From Pipra filicauda (taxonomy: Eukaryota; Chordata; Aves; Passeriformes; Pipridae): DNA of 64,000 nt. Each line of letters opens with the position of its first letter. Position 1 is the stretch's first letter. Below the pieces are notes generated by a model. The model made no database searches and was not told where the DNA came from. It saw only the letters and a program-made list of their open reading frames with translations. The DNA is taken from the NCBI RefSeq assembly GCF_003945595.2, contig NW_024104303.1, positions 1,536,736-1,600,735 of the forward strand, in the 5' to 3' direction. Shown here piece by piece: positions 35,301 through 47,412 of this stretch. Made by a program: the position numbers and the translations under genes.

Positions 35301-36440
35301 TTCCCTAAGAGTCATTTTAAAAGTATTAGTCCATGATGAATGTATGGGTGATATACCATCTTTCTATGCCAAAATTCATGTGAATTACATCCCAATGCTA
35401 GTTGGAAACTTCACTAAAAAATAAAAAAACCTCCACTAAACCAAAAAATACTAAAAGCATGACTTTGGTCTGGGAAATAAGGTCTTGGGTACCCCTTAAA
35501 GTTCTCTTTTCCTGTTTCTCATTGCCTTATCTTGCCTGTTAAGCATTGTTGCTGTTGACAAAATTGAGGAAGGTAAAAGTTGATGTGTAAGTTTGCCGTA
35601 ATGTATTCCAGTACCTGCAGGTCCATTTGAATGTTAATTAAATACAGTACAAATGAATTCTATTTGTAGTGCCAGTAGAATAATAGGATGGCACAGAAAC
35701 CTCTCAGTAGCTCTTTTTCTAGTTGCAGGAAAACAGAAGGGCACAGATGTGATATGTTCTTATTGTGTTCAGTGCTGTTTTACTGACTAGAGCTGATGCT
35801 AGTGATTAATAAGCCCTCTACTACATACTTTAACTTTTTTAGTTTATTAAAATCTATCAAAAGTAATTGAGTTATATTAGTGACTGAAATGATTCAGATT
35901 TGCAGAGATTGGCAGGCACCTCAGGAGAGGTGTTCTGGTTCAGCCCCCAGTTTAGAGCAGGGTCAGTGGAGTGCAGGCTGCCCTGGTCAGTGCCCACTTG
36001 GGTTTTGGATGTCGTCTGCTCTGCCCAGACAGGCTCAGTTCTCCGTGGGCGAGTTGTTTGCGCTTGTTAGTATTCACTGTGGAAGTAACTTCTTGTATGT
36101 TAAAACATAATATGTTGTCCTGATACTGGTTAACTCTAAAAAACGTGTCTCAATCTTCTTTACCCCCCCTTTCATCTGGTATTTATACTGGTCTTACCAG
36201 TAAAGGTAGACTGTCTCAGCTTCTTCCCTGCCCTGTTCAGCATCAGGCCCACATTTTTGTAGTCTTGCCTTGCTTTTTCCAAACATCTTTCTTAAGCTGA
36301 CATAAGTCTCTAGCAATGCTGAGAAGTTGAATTAACTTCAGCAGTTAAAAAGTACAGATGGTGTAATCATCCAAGTTACTAGCAGCTTAAAAAATGCACA
36401 GAATGATTTTTTTTTTCCTCCTTCTATATTAAGATATAGG
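32364..36440. other. First-intron sequence, no feature recognised
   Basis: AT-rich, with no exon or clear transposon. The 92-codon frame at 34407-34685 has no recognisable domain and is treated as chance. Confidence 0.5.
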
Positions 36441-36446
36441 TGCTTG

Positions 36447-36484
36447 CTTTATAAGAGTTTATTTGACTTTATAAGAGTTTATTT
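36447..36484. repeat. 20-bp tandem repeat, about two copies
   Basis: The unit CTTTATAAGAGTTTATTTGA (36447-36466) is followed directly by 18 identical bases. Confidence 0.9.
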
Positions 36485-37872
36485 ATTTTGCTTTTTGCAC
36501 TCTTATGAACAAAATGAGGTGTGAAGTACAGAACTACAAACTAAATTTTTCTAAAGTACTGAAAAGTTAATGTACTTTCCACCTTATCTGAGAGCAGTTA
36601 ATATGCTTGTATTTAAAGATGCAACTTGGTAGTAGTGCAGAATCTTGTTCACCATGAATATTTACTCCTTTTTGTTTTCTTTGCAGGATGCTAGGTTATA
36701 GTTGGAGACTTACTGTGGTATAGAGTGACTGGTTGAGTATTTTTTAAGTTAGTGTTTTATTTGTAATCTACTTTCCATATTGTGAGTTGCATGAAAAGGA
36801 TGCAGTAATTACTAGAGATCTAGTTTTGGGAAAGCTCTAGAGGTGCAGTACCAGCTAAGTTCTTTTTTTTTGAGAACTTGCCTAAAGAATGTGTCTGGTA
36901 GGAGCTATAAAGTAAGGTCTTTTTGACCTTGTCAGAATGCCAATAACAATCAACTGTATCTAGAGTTTACTTTTCATCTCAAACCTTTAGTGGAAAAACC
37001 TTGCACTATCTAAGTGGTTGTTTAGATGGGGGGGGAAACTCTGGTGCTGCAGAGGAATAAAGTGCATTATTTTTCATCAGCAACATTGTCTAATAAAATG
37101 GTGAAGACTCAAGACAATTGATGGCTGAATAAATGTGCACTAGGCTTGTTGTCTTTGATACAGTAGAAGCTATTGCTAAATTGCAAGGTAGACTTAGACA
37201 GCTGTTAGACCACAGCTGTCTCTTCATGATTTTTTGCAGCCTTTGACTGAAAGTGCTTTGGGGTTAAGAGGTCTTCTGTCTGTGTAGTACTTCCCAGACG
37301 TGTTAGAAGACATTGGTTCTGCTATGTTAAGGCTTTAGCTGCTAACATGTAATCATCAGAGTCCTAATCTGCCTGCAGGACTGATTGAATTGTAGCGGAA
37401 CCTGAAATCATAGTAGGTGGTTCTTATTTAGAAAGATGACTTTCTTTTCATAAATTTGTGTTTTAGTTAAGAGCTTAATGGAAGAAGCCCTGATTTGTAA
37501 TGTTCCTTGAAAATCTCAGTTGCATGTTGGCATTTATCTTTTCCATTTGTAGTGTTTGCTCTTTCTGCTTGTGTTTTGCATCAGGGATGCTACATGATGG
37601 CTTTCTGTCTGTGAACTGATGCGCCAGTAAAAATTACAGATAATACTAAAGGCACAAAAAATTTCCTTGTTACAGACATAGCTAGATATCTTTCCTGAGC
37701 CAGTTTTCTAGTATCGTTCCTATTTTTAACTAACTCAAGCATTTTATCAACTTAAACTAAATGAATTCTAATTAAAGGGCAAAAATACTAATGATGAGAC
37801 CAGAAATAAACTTTCGGAAGTCTTTGAGCTCAGCCAGAAGGTTTTGTAGTGCTTCTCAATGTCACCTCTGTA
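36485..37872. other. First-intron sequence, no feature recognised
   Basis: AT-rich intronic DNA with nothing recognisable. Confidence 0.5.
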
Positions 37873-38728
37873 AGAATCACAGAACCATAGAATGGTTGGG
37901 GTTGGAAGGTGCCTTAAAGATCATCAAGTTCCAACCCCTCTGCTGTGAGGGGTTGCAGCAACCTTGTTGCAACCTTCCACTAGATCAGATTGAATTCCAT
38001 CCAGCCAGATCTTGAACACTTCCAGGAATGGGGCATCCACAACCTCTCTGGGCAGCCTGTGCCAGTGCCTCACCATTCCCACAGTAAAGAATTTCTTCCT
38101 AATATCTAATCTAGACCTACTCTTTCAGTCTGAAGCCATTTCCTCTTGTCCTGTCACTACAGGACCTTGTAAAAGTCCCTCTCTATGTTTCTTGCAGGCT
38201 CCCTTCAGGTACTGGAAAGCTGCAGTTAGGTCACCCTGAAGCCTTTTCAGGCTGAATAAATGGTTCTCTCAGGCTTTCCTGACAGGAGAGGTGCTCCATC
38301 CCTCTGATCATATTGGTGGTCCTCCTGTGGACTTGCTCCAACAGGTCGATGTCCTTCCTGTGGTGTTGACTGAAGACCCCAGAGTTGGATGCATTCAAGG
38401 TGGGGTCCCCAAAGTGGAGTAGAGGGGCAGAATCCTCTCCATCAGCCTGCTGGCCACACTGCTTTTGATGCAGCCCAGGATAGAATTGGCTTTCTGAGCT
38501 GCAAGTGCACATTGCTGGATCATGTCCAGCTTCTCATCCACCAGCACTCCTAAGTCCTTCTTGACAGGGCTGCTCTTGATCTGTTCATCCCCCAGCCTGT
38601 ATTGATACCAGTGGTTGCCCTGACCCGGGTGCAGCACCTTGCACTTGGTGTTGTTAAGCTTCATGACATTCCCATGGGCCCACTTCTTAAACTTGTCCAT
38701 GTCCCTCTGGATGACATCCCAGGTCTAT
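37873..38728 (-). mobile_element. CR1 LINE fragment, ORF2 C-terminal half and 3' UTR
   Basis: Minus orientation, with the 3' terminus at the left (AATCACAGAACCATAGAATG). The reverse frame 38700-38395 reads [19 protein letters not shown] and [13 protein letters not shown], typical of CR1 ORF2 after the reverse transcriptase. Frameshifts follow. It shares long near-identical blocks with the copy at 58297, including AACAGGTCGATGTCCTTCCT, so both belong to one subfamily. Confidence 0.93.
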
Positions 38729-38871
38729 TTTGATAAGTTTAGCTAATGGTGACGTGTATGGGAGAAAATGGTACAGCATACCAAAGGCATGATGGTTAGA
38801 AGCATCTCTTTGTATCTCTGGGAAAACTTTATAGACAATACCATAGATTTTGGACTGTTACTCTATGAGAG

Positions 38872-39422
38872 TGTGCTGGATTTGGCTGGATAGTTAATTT
38901 TCTTCATAATGGCTGATGTGTGGCTGTGTTTCAGATTTCTGTTAAACACCATGTTAATAGTATTTTTAGAGTGTTTCTTTTACTGAGCAGTGCTTACACA
39001 GAGCCAAGGCCTTTTCTACTTTCCATGCTGCTATGCTAGGAGGGAGCTGGGGAGTGCATGAAAAGTTGTGGGGAAACATAGCTGGGACAGGTGACCCCAA
39101 CTGACCAGAGGGATATTCCAGACCATATGACATCATGCTCAGTACATAGAGCTGGGAGAAGAAGGGAGAGGATGTTTGGAGTTCGGTTTCATGTCTTCCC
39201 AAGTAACCACTGTGCATGATGGAGCCCCACTCTCCTGAAGATGGCTGAAAACCTGCTTGCCCACTAGAAGTGGTGAATGAATTCCTTGCTTTGCCTATGT
39301 GGCTTTTGCTTTGCTTATTAAACTGTCTCTGTTCAACTCACAAGTTTTCTAGCTTCTACTTTTCCGGTTTTCTCCCTGGTCCTGCCAGAAGTGAGCAAGA
39401 GACTTGGGGTTAAACCACAACA
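38872..39422 (+). mobile_element. Solo LTR of an avian endogenous retrovirus
   Basis: About 550 bases with LTR hallmarks: a TG start (TGTGCTGGATTTGGCTGG) and a CA end (TTAAACCACAACA). A TATA-like CAGTACATAGAGC lies near 39139, followed by a polyadenylation signal ATTAAA at 39317-39322. The body matches my memory of a widespread avian ERV LTR (GAGCAGTGCTTACACAGAGC and GGGATATTCCAGACCATATG blocks). No gag, pol or env sequence adjoins either side, so it is a solo LTR left by recombination. I could not establish a clean target-site duplication. The exact family (ERVL or ERVK) is not certain. Confidence 0.8.
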
Positions 39423-41633
39423 GGGAGAAAAATCCAAAGAGTTAAACCCACCCTTCAATTGTCTTTGTCCTTAGTCATCCAGAGTTTGAACCGGAGCTAC
39501 TGTTTGCATGGGTTGAGCAAGACTGAAATACTTTTGACAGAAACTCTTGTATTGGCTGACTCAGTAGATGTTGGCCAGCTTAGCTTTTGTGACACGAATA
39601 GGAACTCCTGTGCTTTAACAGGTTTTGACTGAAGTAGGGTTCTTTTGAGTACAAGAAATAGCAAAGGTCTGGTATCTATTTCTGTAGTAAAAGATGGTGA
39701 TAAAAAGGTAGAAGATGGGTTCAACCTGTGTGTGGCAGTCTTTCAGAGTAAGTCTTCTAGTCTTACAGCTTCAGAAAAACAGGCTCAGTGAGCACATCCA
39801 GGCTTGCACGACTCTTTCTTAAGTCTTAAGCTCAGAGGAGAACTGGCCATCTGTTTTAGGTTGTTTATAATAGTCAGTTTTTAAATAAATTCGTTCTGTG
39901 CCAAAATTTTGTGTCCTGTGTACCACTTGAGCTGAGCTGATGCAAAGAATAGAAAACAGAATTAAAAACACTTTGGCAATCTGTACAAAAATGAAGTGTT
40001 ATAAGCTAAAGTAATGTTACTATTCTGTGCCTCATGCCCATTAACACTTCCAATAAGCTTGAATCATTCATTATGTGAGATTTCCTGGTTGTGAGACAGT
40101 GTTATCCCCTGTATGACAGATTGTGCTAAGGAGGAAGGTAAGAGTTTAACTCACTGAGGTAATGGATGAAAGAAATTCAGTATAAACAAATTTGAATGGC
40201 AGTAGAACATTTGATGCATGAAAATTACTCTAAAAACTGATTTAACAAAGGGATTGGATAGGGTGGTAATTTGGGAAAGATGAAGTTGATGTAGCATGTT
40301 GGCATAGCCTGGCATGGTTTTCTTTTCTTTGTGGCTGGGTTTTTTTTTGAGGTCAAGTTTCTTTTCAGACACCAGGTGGTATGGTGCACAGGGTGCTGGG
40401 TATCTGGTATGTTAAAACTGGATATTGAATGCATACAACTTCTGTGAAGAGCAGGTAGTCTAAATATTTTCAAAGGTAGAATGAATGATGGGTCTGGACT
40501 TGCTTATTTTTGAACTCCAGTTGTCTCCCAATGAAAGCAAGTGTTCTTTAAGTGAGATTCTTTTTTTTTTGCAGAGAATAAAATTAGGAACTTTTTAGAA
40601 GTCTCTTATGTGACAATTTATCTGCTTAGAAATGGATGAGATTGTTAGTACTGGTATATGAGAGGTGAAAGAACCTACTTGAAGAAAAAGTTTGTTGCAG
40701 CATTGCTGCTGCCAGAGGTTTATTGGAGCAGTACTGTAAGCAAATGGTTTGCTGTAGGTTTGAGACATAAACTGGTGATGCTGGTGATTATCAGTAACTC
40801 TTGATGCCTGTAAATGGCTGCTGCTTACCACTGCCAAATTTTAGATTTCTCATGTTAGTGCAAACACTATACAGTTGGACTTCTGAAACTTCAAGTGTAA
40901 AGAAAGTTGCCTTTTGGTCATGTTTAGAGTTACGGGTGAGATGTCAGGGGTTATTGTTATGAAAAGACACAAAAGAACTATAAGGCTGCTGGGGGTTTCA
41001 CATGATAGTGCCCTTGGTAGTTAACACAGAGTTATGGGGGTTTTGTCCCAATTTGTATCTTTTGGTGTATGTGTACTGCTTGTAAAAATGCAGGGGGTCA
41101 TTGTCAAGCTCCTACACTTAGCATGGTACCCTATGGTTCTCTTGCATGGCAGCAGTGAAAGAAGTGCTCTTAAAGCACCTAGAATGGGGAGAAAAAAGAT
41201 CTTGGATGAATGTCTTAGCAAAGCCAAACGTGGGTAATGGTATGTTGGATTTGCACTATTAACAACTGAAATCAGGTATAGTTGTGTTCTGCCCACCTTT
41301 CAAGGAAACTCCTTGCAAGTAGGTCATGGGGATTGCTGTTCAGGTCTTCTGGATTCTGGTTCCTTGTCAAGCCACTGAAATGGGAAATATTCTAACTGTC
41401 ATGGCAGGGAGAGCACTCAGATGACTTTTGCCCACAGTGGGAAGTTAGAAAATTACTTATCACTTAAAAACAGAAACAATGTCCTGAAGTTACTAACTCT
41501 TCAAAACTTGACCAGAAGGCTCTGATGGTGAAATAGTTGGGGAGTGATAGTAGAAGGTTGAGTCTGTTGCTTTTCCTTTTTTTAAATGGTGTAAATTTTA
41601 CTAAAGTCCTAAGTTAGCAGCCAGTGGTATCTT
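39423..41633. other. First-intron sequence, no feature recognised
   Basis: No exon or recognisable transposon. Confidence 0.5.
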
Positions 41634-42090
41634 ATAGAATCACAAAATTGTTAGGGTTGGAAGGGACCTCTAGAGATGATCTAGTCCAATCCCCCTGCCA
41701 GTGCAGGGTCACGTAGAGCAGGTGACACAGGAATGTGTCCAGGTGGGTTTTGAATGTCTCCAGAGAGGGAGACTCTATGACCTCCCTGGGCAGCTTGTTC
41801 TAGTGCTCTGCCACCCTCAATGTGAAGAATTTCTTTCTCATGTTGAGGTGGAACTTCTTGTGTTTTAGTTAATGACCACTGTTCTTTGTCCTGCTGCTGG
41901 ACACCCCTGGAAAGAGTTTGGCACCATTCTCTTGCCACATGCCTTTGAGATATTTATATGCATTAATGAGATCTCCTCTGTCTTCTCTAGACTGAACAGG
42001 CCCAGGTCCTGCAGTTTCTGTTAAAAATAGAGGTGGTCCAGACCCCTGATCATCTTGTTGTGCTCCACTGGACACTCTCCAGCTGTTGAG
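41634..42090 (-). mobile_element. CR1 LINE fragment, 3' part
   Basis: Minus orientation. The 3' terminus at the left reads AGAATCACAAAATTGTTAGG and then GGTTGGAAGGGACCTCTAGA. The body differs from the 37873/58297 type (GTCCAGGTGGGTTTTGAATG, AGGAATGTGTCC), indicating another CR1 subfamily. It ends near the CTCCACTGGACACTCTCCAG block, before the reverse-transcriptase domain. Confidence 0.9.
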
Positions 42091-45000
42091 ATACTTCCGA
42101 CTAGGCAGACTGTAAGGGTTGATAGCTGATTTTTAAAGAGGTAAATGAAACTTTCAAATATGTAAGGGTTGGAAATCAGGATTCTGTGTACTGGAGGGCA
42201 CCCAACATCCTAGAGCTTACCTGCTGAAGAGTTTGTTGATTTCTCACTTATGACTTACATTGTATTTAGATGGTTTAACATTTTATGTCAATTCTGACTT
42301 TGAATATACTTCTCTTCTTGATGCTTCTTGTAAATATTGATAATGCGAAGTTGTTGAGGCTTCAGTTAATTTTTTTAAGCTTTCAGAAGCACCTGTTTTT
42401 AGCTAGAAAAACTTGACTGACGTTCTTTCTATTTTGTAGTCTTGCGTTTGGGGGACGCAGCTTCATGAGATTGGGTTTGTTTTATGGAGGTGGTAGTAAG
42501 AGCATTTACCTCCATAATCCTTTCCCAAATCTTCGTTCGCGAAGCCCAGCCATGATATTGGACTCCCAAGATCCCATGATTATGTGGAGTTGAATCACCG
42601 AATCACAAATACTTGGCTGAAAACCAGAAGGAACAAGCAGTCCCAGAAGCAGATTGCTCCTTGAGGTGAACAGAATCTCCTAGGTCATCTTACACTGGTG
42701 CAGTTTATTCTGGATCAGATAATCCAATTGTGGTAGGCTTGCAAAACAACTGATGCCTCTTTCCTCCTCTTTGCTTCTCAAGTGAGCTCTCTCTGGAAGC
42801 TGAATCATTTACACTGCTTACTGCTTCCTTAGCCCTGTTGAAAGATTCCTGCTGCTGCTTTTTTGTGCCCTGTCTCAATAAATGCAGAAATCCACCTTCA
42901 AAATCATACCTCTTTGCAGTGCTTCAGAGAAGATTCCTGCTAATAATGTTAGTCTTTGTAGCTAATCCACTTACTGCAATGGTTTCTGTAGAGAAATATA
43001 ACAATCTGTATTTTGCATAAGCAAATTAGAATGCAACAGACTGGTGTGACAGTTGGGAGACTCCACCACTTACTGTTTTTTAAAATATTGGAAATAAGAA
43101 TAATTTTTGTGGTTTCTTTTTTCCCCTCTCCCATTTTATATTAGTTTTTGAGTTATCGTTCAAAGACTGTTTCTCATCTGACTTTCTCTCTTGGTTTTGG
43201 GAACCTGTGGGAGGTGGTAGGGGAAGAAATACTTGCTACTTTTGTGTTGTAAATTGGCTGTGAGGAAGGGCTTCACTGAACAGCTGTTTGTTTGTTTTTT
43301 TTTTTTTTTTTTAATTCCAGATGAATAGAGCATAAAGTGATTTTGGTACTGTGTGAAAAACTAAAGGGGTAGAGAAATAAGAGCAGTTCTGAGGGAAACA
43401 ATCTAATTTTAGCCTGTAGTGGTTGAACACATACTGAGATATTTCCGAAATACCTATTAGTGTCTCTTCAGCTGGAAGACTGTTTAGAGGCATTGCTACT
43501 GTGTGTTACTATTTGGTGTGTGGTTGATTTACCTCTTTTCCTTGATGTTTACCTGTCTTCTTCTGAAGGGTTATTTAAGGATGCTGACTTACCTGTACGT
43601 TTTCTTTGACTAATGAAGTAGAAAGTTCAACGCTCTCTGTACTGTAGCACAAACGAAAAAAAAGTAGCTTATTGTTAAACTTCCTGGGAGAAAATGCTTT
43701 TTGGTCCTTGTTCATTCCGTTTCCCCAGCAGATTTTTGAATCTTTACATGTGTTAAATACTGCTGTGAAACAGGAGTACAACTGTTGAGTTAATTGGTGA
43801 AGTTTCTTGTTTTTGGTGTGTCACTCTCCTTTTACCGGGATTGGATGGGAGACTTTCCATCTTACTGATTTTGATTTAGACAGTGTTTTTTGGAGCACCT
43901 GGTATGAATCAGGCATTGTCAAAGCTGAAGGCATTGAGTAGCTTCCGATGCTTCTCCTGTACCACCTCCCTTCCCTCTCCCCCTTCTGACATAGGAGGAA
44001 GGTGGTGAAGCTAATGCATTTAACTTAATGTTTAATACTTAGATCAAAAAACATAATGAGTAAACCTATGTATTTTATGTACTATTCTATTTGTGACTAG
44101 ATAACTTGCAGTCAGATACTTGGGAGACACTGTGGAGACCATGTGTTCTGTTAGGCTGTTAAAATGCACATAAAATTTTGGAGGAGGATATGGATGAAGT
44201 TCCTGATGTAACCCTGGTCTTAAACAATCACTGCCATAAAAACTTATTAGTATATTAAAGGCCAGTTGATGACTTCCAATTGTTAATAATAAACTCAATC
44301 TCAGGACTGAAAAATTCCTTATGGGGAGAACTGACAATATTCCAGAGTCTTAAGCTTGAGTTTAGTAATCTGTCACTGAAACTTAGCATGCATTGGACAC
44401 ATCTATTCAATTTAAATGAAACTTTTACATAGTTCGGTGTGGAAATCCCTAAATGACTTTTTGTTTGTGAGGTAATACGTGGATCTGTTCTTAACCAATA
44501 TTTAACCAAGTTGCATTAAGACCTGATGTTTTTAGATCACTCATAGTCACCAGTTGTAAAGATGAGCTTGGAAGTCTTGCAGAGGCAGCTCAGGATGCTC
44601 ACCTGACTTCAGTGTGGCTGATTACAGTCTGTGTACAAGTCCCCTTTGCAAGGACCCGTGAACTCTTGTTCAGTGTTTAAAGCAGGTGAGTACTTCAAGG
44701 ATCGAGGAATGCAGAGGTTCTCTGCCAGCAGCCAGCTGTCTGAACATACATGGTAGCGTACCCTGCCTGATACCCTCTTGATCATATTTCCAAAACATTA
44801 CAATTTGGGGAGGGGAGAGTTGTCTGTGGTGGTTTTACATGCTTAGCTACAGTACAGAGATCATTCAGTAGCCGATGCTGAGTACAGCCAACTGAAGGAT
44901 GTTGGAAACTTGGAGGGTGTTCAGCCACAGAGCTCTAGTGCTTCTATTATAGTAATAGGCTTTTCTTTTTGGTTCATTAGATGCAGCTGCAGTGAATTAG

Positions 45001-46326
45001 AACCAGGTTAAGTAAACTCAGCTAATCTGCTTTTAATACTCTAGGTGTTTTTGTCAAAAGTTACAGGCTTGCTTTCTTTTCAGGTCCTTACTACAAAGAA
45101 TGGGTAGTTATGGAAGCTAAACACACTTTAAAGGGGATAGAGTTTCTGAGTTTGAGCTATGTTAGTTCTAAAAATTATCCCAACTTGCCTTTTCTTTATG
45201 CAAAGGATAAAAATCAACTGAGGAACTGGTAGTTTGGAGACATCCATGTGATTTCTCTAACCTCTGATACTTAACAGTCTAAAAATAGTTGCCATATGGG
45301 ATGTCTTTATTGTGAGGACAGCCTCTGCTAGTTGAGAACCTTTCTATGTTTAAGCACTTTCTGTACCTAAACATTTTTAGCTATTTCTTATCTAAGTGAA
45401 GTTGTCATATGGCTTTAAATCAGAGCTGCTGTCATTGTCCACAGATCTAGGAGGAAAGGGAGTTATTTTCTCTGAATTTAATAGGGATGGTTATGGCACC
45501 ATTCTGTCTTGGATCCTTTCTCTACTGGGTGTTTTAGATCTCAGTTAAAAACAAATTGGTGTTACACCAGTGAAAAATGCAGCAAATTAAGACTTAACAC
45601 CTGGCTTGTTTGTTTCAGGCCTTTCTGTTACAATTATTTAACCTTCTAGCAACCTACTGAGCCTTTGTGGGTCCATTGAGTGTTATTCAGAGATGTGCCT
45701 GCCAGACCCTACTTCAGTAGTTTTTCTTCCTTCTGTAGGGAATTCAAAAACTGCTGAGAGAAGTAAGAGAATACTTGATACTTGCTTATGCTGAGTCCAT
45801 TTTTCAGTAAGCTGTTGTATGCAAACCAAATAATTCTTACAGTGTAGTTGCGAGTCCTTTCAAGATGCGCAGTAAAGAAAGCAAAGCCAAACTTGTAGTT
45901 GGTTATAATTAGTATATGTAATCTCTGGTGTTTTTCTGCTGGGAGATTGTGGTAAGTTTGGAAGATAAGTTACTAACAGTCTACTTTTTGCAAAGGGAAA
46001 AATTACTGTATTACAAGTTCTTTTCATAATCAGTCAAATAATGCCATAATCAGTCAAATGATGCTTGATGGCAGGTCCTCAGTGTCAGAATGCTGACATT
46101 TCCTGATCTCGTCCTCTTTGTCCCTGTCTCTCCCAATGTCATGGACATTAGATATAGTGACTTGTAGGTTTGTGACTTTACCTTTGACTTTAACTTTTTC
46201 AGCCTTGCTGTACACTGACTTCTTAAAAGTCTTCTCAACATAAGACTCCAGAGCTTTGGTGTGGGTAAATGAACTTCTGCAGTCACAAGATTCAAACTAG
46301 TGTTCTTTTAATATTTTTTTCTATAA
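42091..46326. other. First-intron sequence with an orphan acceptor-like site
   Basis: No coding exon or clear transposon is recognised. A T-rich tract of about 20 bases followed by AATTCCAG (43292-43320) looks like a strong 3' splice site, but nothing downstream marks a known exon. A short imperfect direct repeat (ATAATCAGTCAAAT) occurs at about 46026-46061. Confidence 0.5.
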
Positions 46327-47412
46327 ATTCATAGAGTCATTAAGGTTGGAAAAGACCTCCAGGATCAGCAAGTCCAAACGTGGACCAGACAACCACACGA
46401 ACTAAACCATAGCATGAAATGCCACATCCAGTGATTTCTTGAACACTTCTAGGGATGGTGATTTCACCTCCTTGAGCAGCCCATTCCAATGTATAACAGT
46501 GCCTTTCAGTGAAGAAATTCCTCTTCATGTCCAACCTGAACCACCTCCCTGGCCCAGCTTAAGGCCATTTCCACTTGTCTGTCACTAGTTGCCTGGAAGA
46601 AGAGGCCAACCCCTTCCTAGCTACAATCCTCCTTTCAGGGAGTTGTAGAGAATGAAAAGATCTCCCCTGAGCCAAGCTAAACAATGCCAGCTCCCTCAGC
46701 TGCTCCTCATAGAGTTAGTCTCTAGACCCTTCACTAGTTCTGTTGCCCTTCTCTGGGCACGCTCCAGCACTTCAGTGTCCTTCTTTCAGTAAGGGGCCCA
46801 GAACTGGACACAGTACTCGAGATGGGGCTTCACCAGTCCTGAGTACAGGGGGACAAGCACTGCCCTGGTCCTGCTGGACACACTATTTCTGATCCAAGCC
46901 AGGATGCCACTGGCTGTTTTGGCCGCCTGGGCACACTTCTGGCTCATGTTCAGCTGCTGTTCACCAGCATCCCCAGGTCACTTTCTGCTGGGAAGCTCTC
47001 CAGCCACTCTTCTCCCAGCCTACAGCACTGCAAGGGGGTTGTTGTGGCCCAGGGGCACGACCTGGCACTTGGCCCTATTGAACCTCATGCCGTTGGCCTC
47101 AGCCCATCGATCCAGCCCGTCCAAATCCATTTGCAATGCCTTTCTACCCTCCAGCAGATCAACATTCTCACCCAAGTTAGTCTTGTCTGAGAACTTAACT
47201 GGGGGTTGCACTTGATCCTCTCATCAAGAGCATCGATAAAGATACTGAACAGGACTGGCACCAGTTCTGGGCCCTGCGGAAGCCTCAGTGCTGATGGGCT
47301 GTCAGTGGGATGTGGCACTGTACACCACCATCCAGGCCAGGTTTTAACCCAGCAGAGGGTGCACCTGTCCAAGCCATGGACTGCGAGCTTCTCTGCGTGG
47401 AAATGACAAATT
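46327..47412 (-). mobile_element. CR1 LINE fragment, reverse transcriptase to 3' end
   Basis: Minus orientation, with the 3' terminus at the left (TTCATAGAGTCATTAAGGTT). The reverse frames carry typical ORF2 remnants: [20 protein letters not shown] and [15 protein letters not shown] (47211-47020), and further in, [14 protein letters not shown] (47372-47085). The coding region is broken by frameshifts. About 1.1 kb remains of a full element of roughly 4.5 kb. Confidence 0.93.
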
